A DNA stretch of 7,072 nucleotides from CAZPHU01 sp964419255 (GTDB lineage Bacteria; Fibrobacterota; Chitinivibrionia; Chitinivibrionales; CAYFVL01), in assembly GCA_964419255.1 (NCBI GenBank), contig CAYQOU010000112.1, forward strand, positions 1-7,072, in the 5' to 3' direction. The translations under genes and the position numbers were made by a program. Below, one piece after another: positions 1-5,877 of this stretch (positions are counted from its first letter, which is position 1; the number at the start of each line of letters is the position of its first letter). The notes beneath the pieces are model-generated. The model saw only the letters and a list, made by a program, of their open reading frames with translations. It did not search any database and was not told the DNA's origin.

Positions 1-23
1 AATTAGTCCGGTCAAAAAATCCT

Positions 24-872
24 CTACTCTTCACACCGACTCAACTCCAACACCGCTATCTCAGGGAAACAGTTGAATCGTATCGGATACAGCGACCAGC
101 CGATGCCACGGGAGATGAATACCGGAAAATCTCTGGTGGATTTTTTCAAACCACAGGAATAATCCTTGTTCTTTACGGGAAGCAGTGGCGGACCATAAAA
201 GGGGATGTTTACCTGGCCTCCGTGGGTGTGGCCGGAGATCATCAGGTCGAATCGAGACCGGTAAACGGTATCGGCGCTGTCGGGATTGTGTGCCAGAACG
301 ATTCTGCACTCATCCTCAGGAATCGGGGCCATCAGGTGGTCGATGCTTTCGTGATCCTCCCAGAAGTCACCGGCTCCTACAAACCAGAGTGACTGATCAC
401 CCCTTTCCAGCCTGCGTCTCTTGTGGCGAATGCTGGTTCCGGACCTCTCCAGCCAGTAGAGTGACCGGTTTTCATCGGCCCAGTGATCGTGATTGCCCAG
501 AATCGACAGCACCCCGGATGGTGCCGTGAGTGTGGACAAAAGAGGCCAGATGCGATCGATCTGTCTGTGTGTATGCATCTCGTGAATGTAGTCTCCCGTG
601 CAGACAACTATGTCGCGGGCAATGGCATTGACTCGCTGAATCAATTTTTTTATATGAAACAGCGGCGTAGAAAAACAATAGTGCAGATCCGTCAGCTGTA
701 CGATAGTGAATTTTTCGAAATTAGAAGGCAGGCGGGGTATCGGTATGCGATACCTGTTTATCTGCACCATATAGCGTTCGATCAGAACCGGGTAGGAGGC
801 AAGAAGAGATGCCCCCGCTGCAAATACGGTCCGATTGAGAAGAGATCTTCTGTTTAGATATGGGCTGATCAT
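24..872 (-). CDS. yaeI: YaeI/YkuE-type metallophosphoesterase with Tat signal
   Basis: A 282-residue calcineurin-like phosphoesterase. All expected metal-site motifs are visible: TDLHY (D62, H64), TGDY (D94), GNHDHW (N127, H128), LAHNPD (H195) and GHTHGGQ (H215, H217). The GAGDFWED segment at 166-173, the AHNPDS motif and the final RGIGW...RFNCFPEIAVLEL stretch resemble E. coli YaeI as I remember it. Family members hydrolyse phosphodiester or phosphomonoester bonds with a two-metal centre; some relatives (LpxG) act in lipid A synthesis. The true substrate cannot be read from sequence. The N-terminus has NRRSLLN at 7-13 followed by a hydrophobic stretch to about residue 31, which fits a twin-arginine export signal or membrane anchor. 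The start ATG overlaps the stop of the upstream lipoprotein gene as ATGA and has no clear Shine-Dalgarno, so translational coupling is likely. The symbol is given at family level; YkuE-like is the alternative. Confidence 0.93.
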   Translation of the reverse strand: MISPYLNRRSLLNRTVFAAGASLLASYPVLIERYMVQINRYRIPIPRLPSNFEKFTIVQLTDLHYCFSTPLFHIKKLIQRVNAIARDIVVCTGDYIHEMHTHRQIDRIWPLLSTLTAPSGVLSILGNHDHWADENRSLYWLERSGTSIRHKRRRLERGDQSLWFVGAGDFWEDHESIDHLMAPIPEDECRIVLAHNPDSADTVYRSRFDLMISGHTHGGQVNIPFYGPPLLPVKNKDYSCGLKKSTRDFPVFISRGIGWSLYPIRFNCFPEIAVLELSRCEE

Positions 873-1756
873 TGTACTGTGCGAATCTTGCTGAATGACG
901 CCTCAGTTTCGCGGTCTCTCATATCTCTTATTTTCTTCTTAAGGGCCAGTGGATCAGATATATTCATAATCGATTGTTTGGAAATGATAGTGGGTAGATC
1001 CCAATCGAGAAGAGTTGTATGGATGAATAGCTGCTTGCCGTTTGCACTTGTTTCATATTCATTGGCTGCCAGTCGCCCCTCTTCACCGGATTGCAGCAGG
1101 CTGTTTTCGACGAATAGATCATCTACTTTTCTGTAAACTGTGGGATAACAGAAATCGTAGGAAATTCCCGCGCTGTCCTGAAGAACAAAGGTTGGAGAAC
1201 TAAACAGTATCATTTCCGGACCGTTGTTTATCACATGTTGATTTGATAAACCATCCCTCTCATAAGGTGTGCCGGAAATCACAACATCGGATGCCGGATC
1301 TGCGGCGGTAAACGTTTGGCCGGTCATTTCGAACTGCACATCTGAAAGCATATCATAATCGAAAGTCAACCGATTGATATGTACATAATACCCGATCGGA
1401 TGGTCCGGAGAAACAAACGTATTGGTATGATTATCCGAGAGTCTCACCACTGTCTCATTACGTATAAACGATGTATCTCTGCACAATATGCTTCCGTCCG
1501 AAGACCTGAAAGTTGCATACACCCGTATGTGTCTCAGACTCTGGCTGCCGGTGTAGTTAAATTTTGTCACACCCGTTATATAATGTGGGCCGGAGCCGGT
1601 TTTGTTGAAATTGCAGGACGCTACGCTAAAATTATCCGTCGCGTGCACCGCCGGTGAAACCACCTGTGAATCATCACCGGACTCGATAGGGTTGGAACAG
1701 TTCAGAAGAAAAAGAAAAAACGGCAGTGCGGTGAAATAGGTTCTGCTGAATGACAT
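869..1756 (-). CDS. putative lipoprotein of unknown function
   Basis: A 295-residue protein I do not recognise. It begins with a short basic n-region, a hydrophobic core and the lipobox LLNC, giving lipidated Cys20 followed by Ser, so it should be anchored in the envelope (outer membrane by the E. coli sorting rule). After a low-complexity linker (21-45), residues about 58-145 alternate hydrophobic and polar residues (TGVTKFNYTGSQSLRHIRVY, then TFRSSDG) like a beta-sandwich. The pattern recalls FxLYD-type extracellular domains, but that is inference. The C-terminal 30 residues are highly charged and probably helical (LKKKIRDMRDRETEASFSK). The start is supported by an ideal AAGGAG 8 nt upstream. 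Its TGA overlaps the ATG of the downstream phosphoesterase, suggesting a two-gene unit whose products both act outside the cytoplasm. Confidence 0.85.
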   Translation of the reverse strand: MSFSRTYFTALPFFLFLLNCSNPIESGDDSQVVSPAVHATDNFSVASCNFNKTGSGPHYITGVTKFNYTGSQSLRHIRVYATFRSSDGSILCRDTSFIRNETVVRLSDNHTNTFVSPDHPIGYYVHINRLTFDYDMLSDVQFEMTGQTFTAADPASDVVISGTPYERDGLSNQHVINNGPEMILFSSPTFVLQDSAGISYDFCYPTVYRKVDDLFVENSLLQSGEEGRLAANEYETSANGKQLFIHTTLLDWDLPTIISKQSIMNISDPLALKKKIRDMRDRETEASFSKIRTVQ

Positions 1757-2043
1757 GTACTGGACTCCTTACCGATCGTAGTGAACTTCTGTAAAACTCT
1801 TCGTGTGTTTGCCTGAGAAAATATAAATATCCGCCTGCGCCCGAAGAGTCGAAGCGGTTGGGGCACTCATCAACCTGCTGATTAGGCAAAGACGAATCGG
1901 CTGTTTGATTGTTAGATTCCACATTGGACGATAATAAAAAAACAGTACCGAAACAATATGCATAGACCAGTGCTTCAAATAGTCTCCTGTCTCTTCTTGC
2001 GGCATGAAAACGAAAACTGGTGTCAGCAAATCGATCCGAAGAT
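1757..2043. other. 287-nt spacer between two minus-strand lipoprotein genes
   Basis: This lies between the stop of the GH26 gene and the start of the next lipoprotein gene. Its open frames read as composition-driven shadows. I found no stem followed by a T-run that would terminate the GH26 transcript. An AT-rich patch (ATATAAATAT at 1821-1830) could supply a -10 element for the downstream pair on the minus strand, but no matching -35 or extended -10 was seen. Whether the three minus-strand genes form one transcript is open. Confidence 0.5.
1765..1770 (-). promoter_or_regulatory. ribosome binding site of the 869-1756 lipoprotein gene
   Basis: On the minus strand these bases read AAGGAG, 8 nt before the ATG at 1756. 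This is a consensus Shine-Dalgarno and fixes the start. It is the strongest ribosome binding site in the window. The phosphoesterase that follows lacks one, which fits coupling across the ATGA overlap. Confidence 0.75.
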
Positions 2044-3111
2044 TTAAAACATCGGCAGTGATTTAATCATCGCAACAATCGAGCTTATCAGAGTTATCCC
2101 GGGCCTGTCGGAACCCAGCCAGCTCTGTAGAAGCGGTAATGTTTCGGGATCGCCGGCCAGACTGAAATCGGGTTCTCCCGTCTTGTTTTCATCAAACCAG
2201 AAGAATGCCTCCACGCAGGGGTTTTCATCCAGCCATGCAAGCATCTCGGTGATCCACACTGCCCGTCGCCGATCGGCTACGCAGCCCACCTCGGCAATCC
2301 AGATCGGCTTGCCATAGATGGAAATTCCCTGAAGAGACTCTTCAAAAAGATCCCGAAAACTTCTCCATGAATGCCACTCGTCGAAATCGTCGCCGAAATT
2401 ATATCCATCCAGTCCCACAATATCGACATACCGGTTGCCCGGATAGTAGGCATGGATATGCTCGTCAAGAGTGTGCTTTCCCCACAACACATTGGGGCTG
2501 AACACCCATTTTACATTGTCGGCTTTTTCTTCCTGGAAAATGCGATGTACCCGTCTCCAGGCGGCAACAAAAGCTTCGGGTTTTCTGCCCCAGGGAAACC
2601 ACCCGCCATTCATCTCGTAGCCGAACCGGTAGTAGATGTCGCGCCTGACTGAGCGGGCATCACGTGCAAACTGCCTGAAATAGCCGTCCCATCTGCCCAG
2701 GGCGATATCCGCCAGAAGGCGCTGATTGTGGGCGGGACCAAAATCGCCGTGTCGTATATCATGACTGATGACCAGCCTGACACGATGTTTTCTGTTGACA
2801 AGAGCGATTTCCAGGGGAAACGGCCGATCCAGCCCCATATACCACAAAGAAAAGCCCGGCTTGACTCCGAAACGCTCGATTTCCGCGGTGAGACTCGATT
2901 CATAGCCGCGCCACAGGCGGGAGGTGAAAAAACCGAAACGCTCACTCCGTCGTATCTTCTTCTCTTCTGATCCATAGAGGGTACAAAAGGAGGGCTCTTT
3001 CTCTTCCGCAGGAGCCGTTTCAACCCGGATTGCAGGCGTACAGGAAAAAAGTATCGTCGCGATCAAGACCAGCGTTGTAGATGTGACCGAATGTCTGAAT
3101 TGTTTGAGCAT
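2044..3111 (-). CDS. GH26-family glycoside hydrolase (mannanase-like) lipoprotein
   Basis: A 355-residue secreted glycoside hydrolase. The N-terminus (MLKQFRHSVT, then STTLVLIATILFSC) is a lipoprotein signal with lipobox LFSC and lipidated Cys24. The rest reads as one TIM-barrel domain (about 45-335). The GH26 acid/base motif is YRFGYEMNGGWFPWG (Glu166), GLDGYN lies at 233-238, and the nucleophile motif is KPIWIAEVGC (Glu274). GH26 enzymes are mostly endo-beta-1,4-mannanases, with some beta-1,3-xylanases and lichenase-type members, so the polymer is not certain. The residue before the acid/base Glu is Tyr, where characterised mannanases usually have His. No carbohydrate-binding module is present, and the length suits a stand-alone catalytic domain. 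The frame is open 29 codons further upstream (to 3198), but the start at 3111 is preferred because it gives a proper signal peptide and has AGGGAG 6 nt upstream. It likely works at the cell surface or in the periplasm on hemicellulose or a self-made polysaccharide. Confidence 0.9.
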   Translation of the reverse strand: MLKQFRHSVTSTTLVLIATILFSCTPAIRVETAPAEEKEPSFCTLYGSEEKKIRRSERFGFFTSRLWRGYESSLTAEIERFGVKPGFSLWYMGLDRPFPLEIALVNRKHRVRLVISHDIRHGDFGPAHNQRLLADIALGRWDGYFRQFARDARSVRRDIYYRFGYEMNGGWFPWGRKPEAFVAAWRRVHRIFQEEKADNVKWVFSPNVLWGKHTLDEHIHAYYPGNRYVDIVGLDGYNFGDDFDEWHSWRSFRDLFEESLQGISIYGKPIWIAEVGCVADRRRAVWITEMLAWLDENPCVEAFFWFDENKTGEPDFSLAGDPETLPLLQSWLGSDRPGITLISSIVAMIKSLPMF

Positions 3112-3117
3112 GTGAAT

Positions 3118-3123
3118 CTCCCT
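3118..3123 (-). promoter_or_regulatory. ribosome binding site fixing the GH26 start
   Basis: The minus strand reads AGGGAG followed by a 6-nt spacer (ATTCAC) and the ATG at 3111. This site, with the lipoprotein signal that begins at that ATG, argues against the longer reading that starts at 3198. Confidence 0.7.
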
Positions 3124-3209
3124 GTCATAGGAGCGGTTCGTAACTGTGTGTGTTTTTAATATTAACCCCATTGATGATATAAGCAAAAACTGTCGCACCG
3201 CTCAATTTC

Positions 3210-3218
3210 ATTGTACCA
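3210..3218 (-). promoter_or_regulatory. candidate extended -10 promoter for the GH26 gene
   Basis: The minus strand reads TGG-TACAAT, an extended -10 element with five of six hexamer matches. No good -35 is seen; TTCCGT lies at about the right distance. The start of transcription would be near 3203, leaving an untranslated leader of about 90 nt that contains the 10-bp palindrome TTAATATTAA (3156-3165). That AT-rich palindrome could instead be an operator or part of a nearer promoter. Confidence 0.4.
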
Positions 3219-3291
3219 TCATGGGAGCCGAAACGGAATTGGTTCTGTGAATCAGTTTCCTGGGAGATTCGGGGTGATCGTAAACATATCC

Positions 3292-3444
3292 AACTGAGCG
3301 ATTCTGTCGCGGCGATTTGCTCAATGCCCTGGAGCAGAAGAACTTCAGCAATTTTGGAAATACCGCAGCGGTAAGCCATGCAATTGCTTCAACCCTTCAG
3401 CCCTCAAGGCATTGAGAAATGCATCCACTCAGAACCGCTCAGTT
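3292..3444. repeat. long imperfect inverted repeat (~153 nt), MITE- or foldback-like
   Basis: Two arms of about 76-78 nt face each other around the 13-nt palindrome TACCGC-A-GCGGTA (3361-3373). Exact blocks shared between the left arm (plus strand) and right arm (minus strand), in the same order, are AACTGAGCG (3292-3300 and 3444-3436), TTCTG one base later, ATTT, CTCAATGCC (3320-3328 and 3416-3408), GAAG and AGCAATT, then TACCGC. By hand alignment the arms are roughly 70% identical with a few 1-2 nt gaps. This is far more than chance and indicates an old foldback element, a decayed miniature transposable element, or a duplicated and inverted segment. No target-site duplication could be identified at the edges. 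It sits between the two divergent promoters, so neither transcript should include it. Confidence 0.7.
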
Positions 3445-3599
3445 TAGGTCTATCATCCTCCCGTTACGTTCCGTCCTCCCCCAGAAGCGTGGGTTGTGGG
3501 TGGTTTTCTGATTCTCTAATCCATGGCATTGCCTCTTTAAAGCCCCAGAAACGCAAGCCGATTACTCGATGGAGCGAGTCAATTTGTATTTTGTTGATC
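3445..3599. other. rest of the GH26-miaB divergent spacer
   Basis: No convincing gene. On the minus strand a frame is open for 47 codons (3467-3607, stop TAA at 3464-3466) and gives a protein-like end (VIGLRFWGFKEAMPW), but it has no start codon at its beginning. It may be a gene relic or chance. An inverted repeat, ATTACTCG (3561-3568) with CGAGTCAAT (3575-3583, one bulged base), lies 20 nt before the miaB -10 element and could be a regulator binding site. Confidence 0.4.
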
Positions 3600-3608
3600 T
3601 GATATACT
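3600..3608 (+). promoter_or_regulatory. extended -10 promoter of miaB
   Basis: The sequence TGA-TATACT is a full TGn extension joined to a five-of-six -10 hexamer. The bases at the -35 distance (about 3580-3585) do not match consensus, as is common for extended -10 promoters. Predicted transcription start is near 3614-3616, giving a leader of about 80 nt before the miaB ATG. Confidence 0.55.
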
Positions 3609-3613
3609 CATAA

Positions 3614-3658
3614 CCATCTGTGGTCTGGGACCTGTGGCGTTGGACGCAAACCAGATGG
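3614..3658 (+). promoter_or_regulatory. possible 5'-terminal stem-loop in the miaB leader
   Basis: CCATCTG (3614-3620) can pair with CAGATGG (3652-3658). Inside it, GCGT-TGG-ACGC (3637-3647) forms a small hairpin. A competing pairing is TCTGG (3624-3628) with CCAGA (3651-3655), so two exclusive folds are possible. The predicted transcript would begin at the first base of the outer stem, a placement that often protects mRNA 5' ends. No known riboswitch was recognised. Confidence 0.4.
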
Positions 3659-3695
3659 GAAGCGTTGCAAGAGCCGGTAAAAAGAAAGGGCTTAG

Positions 3696-4958
3696 ATGCC
3701 ATCGGTATATATAGAAACCTTCGGCTGCCAGATGAATGTCGCGGATTCAAACCTGCTACTGGATCTGTTTTTGGCGCGGGGGTATACTCAGTCGGACAGC
3801 AGCGGCGATGCCGATGTGGTGATCGTAAACACGTGCAGTGTCAGAAAGAAGGCGGAGCAGCGGGCGCTTGCGCGTATCGGTGAGTATGCCGGGCATAAGA
3901 AGAAAAGCAACCGCTCACAGCAGCTGTGGGTTGTAGGGTGCATGGCCGAGCGACTGGGCGACGATCTCAAAAAGGAAATCCCTGGCGTCGATCGGGTAAT
4001 CGGAGCCACGCGGGTGGAGTATCTGGCCCACGACATCGACGGGCTGCTGATCGAACAGCATCCGGGGGGATCAGCCGACCGGGCGGGGACGAGTATGTAT
4101 GTGCCGGTTACCCGCGGGTGTGACAATTTCTGCACCTACTGTATCGTGCCGTATGTGCGGGGACGGGAACATTCGGTGAGCTGTCGGGAGATCGTGCGGC
4201 AGGTTGGCTCACTTGTGTCGCAGGGCACGGTGGAGGTTGTTCTTCTTGGACAGAATGTAAACTCCTATCATGACGGCGCAACTGGTTTTGCCGGGCTGAT
4301 TGAGCAGCTGGTGCAGATCGACGGTCTTAAACGTCTCCGGTTTACCACCTCTCATCCAAAGGATCTCAGCGATGAACTGATAGAGGTGGTTGCACGGTCA
4401 CCGAAAGTGTGTAATCATATACATCTGCCTGTCCAGTCCGGGAGCACTAAAATTCTGGAGGCGATGAACAGGGGGTATACCAGAGAGCATTATCTTTCGT
4501 TGATAGAAAAGATTCGGGACAAGATTCCGGATGTCGATCTGACCACCGATGTGATGGTAGGCTTTCCCGGCGAGACGGAGGAGGATTTCCGGCAGACGCT
4601 TTGGTTGTTTGAGCAGGTTCGCTACACCACCGCCTTCATGTTTGCCTATTCACCCCGGGAGGGCACTGCGGCGGCGAAGATGGCCGCTCAGCTCGATCAG
4701 GCGACCAAAAAAAGACGATTGAACACACTTATTGCTATGCAAATGGAGATAACCCGAGAGCATTATGCATCCATGATTGGCAAAGAGGTTTCGGTGATGT
4801 TCACCGAGAGGCAGAAGGGCAGGGATCGTGCCTGGATGGGGCAGGATTTTGGAGCCAAAAGGGTGCTTTTTGATTGCGATGATGATCTGGCGGGAACGAT
4901 ATTAAACGTAAGGATTAAACAAAGCAGCGGTATGACTCTTATCGCCGAAAGGACATAA
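3696..4958 (+). CDS. miaB: tRNA-2-methylthio-N6-dimethylallyladenosine synthase MiaB
   Basis: A 420-residue radical-SAM methylthiotransferase that adds a methylthio group to i6A37 of tRNAs reading UNN codons. Three domains are visible. The N-terminal UPF0004 domain (about 2-115) has the auxiliary-cluster cysteines C11 (TFGCQMN), C47 (NTCSVRKKAEQ) and C82 (GCMAERL). The radical-SAM barrel has CxxxCxxC at 142/146/149 within RGCDNFCTYCIVPYVRGRE, plus LLGQNVNSY, HLPVQSGS and TTDVMVGFPGETEEDF. A C-terminal TRAM domain spans about 360-418. CSVRKKAEQ and RGREHS favour MiaB over RimO or MtaB. The length is slightly below the usual 430-475 residues. AAAGG lies just upstream of the ATG at a short spacing. 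An extended -10 promoter is about 90 nt upstream, and a lapA-like gene follows after 1 nt, so the two are probably co-transcribed. Confidence 0.97.
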   Translation: MPSVYIETFGCQMNVADSNLLLDLFLARGYTQSDSSGDADVVIVNTCSVRKKAEQRALARIGEYAGHKKKSNRSQQLWVVGCMAERLGDDLKKEIPGVDRVIGATRVEYLAHDIDGLLIEQHPGGSADRAGTSMYVPVTRGCDNFCTYCIVPYVRGREHSVSCREIVRQVGSLVSQGTVEVVLLGQNVNSYHDGATGFAGLIEQLVQIDGLKRLRFTTSHPKDLSDELIEVVARSPKVCNHIHLPVQSGSTKILEAMNRGYTREHYLSLIEKIRDKIPDVDLTTDVMVGFPGETEEDFRQTLWLFEQVRYTTAFMFAYSPREGTAAAKMAAQLDQATKKRRLNTLIAMQMEITREHYASMIGKEVSVMFTERQKGRDRAWMGQDFGAKRVLFDCDDDLAGTILNVRIKQSSGMTLIAERT

Positions 4959-4959
4959 C

Positions 4960-5478
4960 ATGCGCTTTGCCAAATGGGCCATATTTTTCGCACTGTCGTT
5001 TATCTGCTCCTGGATTCTAATCACTACCTTTTCACAGGAGGTTTTCAGGACTCCTGTCGAAGCGAAGATCATTACCTACGAGACGCCTCCCATTCCTTTG
5101 TACGGCTATGTTTTGGGAGCTTTTGCTGTGGGACTGCTTCTTGGTTTGTTCATGGCCATATATAATTATATCACCTTGAGTGCAAAGAATCGCAGGAAAA
5201 ACAAACGGATGAAGACATTGGAAAAGGAACTTCAGGATTCGAGGGAAAGCCAGAAGTATCTGCAGGGAGAAATCGAGCAGAAGAATGCGGTGCTGGACAG
5301 GCTGCGTAATGATGTTGCCAGGCAGAAATCGGAGCTGGAAAAATTCAGAACCGAAACAGCGCAAGAGCCTCTACCGGATACGGGCGAGCAGGCACATTCC
5401 CAACCGGCGCAAAAACCTTCTTACGATGAGACCGGTGAAGGCTCGGACAAAGACTCCGATAAGGACTGGACATTGTAA
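4960..5478 (+). CDS. LapA-domain inner-membrane protein with coiled coil
   Basis: A 172-residue membrane protein with the LapA (DUF1049) layout: membrane helix 1 at about 5-25, a short external loop (26-45), helix 2 at about 46-70, then a basic patch (KNRRKNKRMK) and a heptad-like coiled coil at about 84-131 facing the cytoplasm. The tail (135-172) is Pro/Gln/Asp rich and disordered, ending in the acidic SDKDSDKDW. In enterobacteria LapA works with LapB to control LpxC turnover and lipopolysaccharide assembly; whether this protein does so is inference. It is longer than E. coli LapA (about 100 residues) because of the tail. The start follows the miaB stop by one base, and AAAGGA at 4948-4953 inside the end of miaB serves as Shine-Dalgarno, so it belongs to the miaB operon. 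No terminator was recognised after it. Confidence 0.8.
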   Translation: MRFAKWAIFFALSFICSWILITTFSQEVFRTPVEAKIITYETPPIPLYGYVLGAFAVGLLLGLFMAIYNYITLSAKNRRKNKRMKTLEKELQDSRESQKYLQGEIEQKNAVLDRLRNDVARQKSELEKFRTETAQEPLPDTGEQAHSQPAQKPSYDETGEGSDKDSDKDWTL

Positions 5479-5678
5479 GACTGGATTGTTTTTCCAATAA
5501 AGGATTTCTCTGCCGACTTTAATGATAGAATAGAAGCATAAGAATCATCTTCCGTTTGCCAGGTCTGCTGAAAAGCTCATACTATAGTTCCTGTAGTGTG
5601 TCTTTTCCGGGTAGTTTCGGATCGCAGGATACACCGGAGTCATTGAGTACATGTTCGGAAAGCACCTCGCGGATATCA
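5479..5678. other. non-coding spacer after the lapA-like gene
   Basis: No convincing gene in either strand. Just after the stop, ATTG-TTTTTC-CAAT (5485-5498) is only a 4-bp stem and is too weak to call a terminator. TGA-TAGAAT (5523-5531) is a possible extended -10 element on the plus strand, but no gene starts within reach; it would give a leader of about 340 nt for the SPOR gene, which has a better promoter closer by. Confidence 0.4.
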
Positions 5679-5824
5679 TGCTCCCGCTTGCGGGATGTTA
5701 TGGCATCCATGCTTCGACTTACTTCGACTTCGTTCAGCACCGGTCGCTCCGCACAGGTGTGTTTCAAACTGCGTATAAAAATGATGGTTCTCGGGGTTCG
5801 CGAGGATGACAAGGAGTCCCTTGT
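5679..5824. repeat. small repeat-like segment with palindromes and tandem CTTCGACTT
   Basis: A cluster of short repeats in non-coding DNA. TCCCGC-TT-GCGGGA (5682-5695) is a perfect 6-bp-arm palindrome. It is followed by two copies of CTTCGACTT (5712-5720 and 5722-5730), then GTTCAGCACCGG, CTCGGGGTTCGCGAG (5790-5804) and ACAAGG-AGTC-CCTTGT (5809-5824). Read on the minus strand, CTGAACGAAGTCGAAG has the style of dispersed short interspersed repeats I recall from several environmental bacterial genomes. This is recollection of pattern, not a search result. The segment ends at the SPOR gene promoter. Open frames crossing it are not believable genes. Confidence 0.45.
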
Positions 5825-5830
5825 TATAAT
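5822..5830 (+). promoter_or_regulatory. extended -10 promoter of the SPOR-domain gene
   Basis: TGT-TATAAT is a perfect -10 hexamer with the TGn extension, the best promoter signal in the window. No -35 is present at the usual distance (GAGGAT at 5802-5807). Transcription should start near 5837, about 40 nt before the likely ATG. The inverted repeat ACAAGG-AGTC-CCTTGT (5809-5824) overlaps the TG, so a protein bound there would block RNA polymerase. Confidence 0.6.
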
Positions 5831-5877
5831 TCGGAACGGAAACTATTTAAGCGCAAGAATCCTAACTCTTAGTGGCA

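Noticed and set aside
1820..1825. TATATT on the minus strand as -10 for the lipoprotein-phosphoesterase pair
   Set aside because: No TGn extension and no -35 match at 16-18 nt; likely just an AT-rich patch.
1769..2029. Minus-strand open frame of 86 codons between the two lipoprotein genes
   Set aside because: No Shine-Dalgarno and no domain, and it runs over the leader and close to the strong ribosome binding site of the real downstream gene.
3109..3198. Longer N-terminus for the GH26 gene starting at 3198
   Set aside because: It adds 29 residues ahead of a complete lipoprotein signal. The internal ATG at 3111 has AGGGAG at good spacing, while the upstream ATG has no such support.
3125..3379. 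Minus-strand open frame of 84 codons in the divergent spacer
   Set aside because: It crosses half of the long inverted repeat and the candidate GH26 promoter, and shows no recognisable domain. It is better explained as a by-product of the repeat.
5485..5498. Terminator after the lapA-like gene
   Set aside because: Only a 4-bp A/T-rich stem with the T-run inside the loop rather than after the stem.
5582..5812. Minus-strand open frame of 76 codons
   Set aside because: It lies within and beside the repeat-like segment. Its peptide (ERPVLNEVEVSRSMDA) is the kind of spurious translation produced by dispersed repeats.
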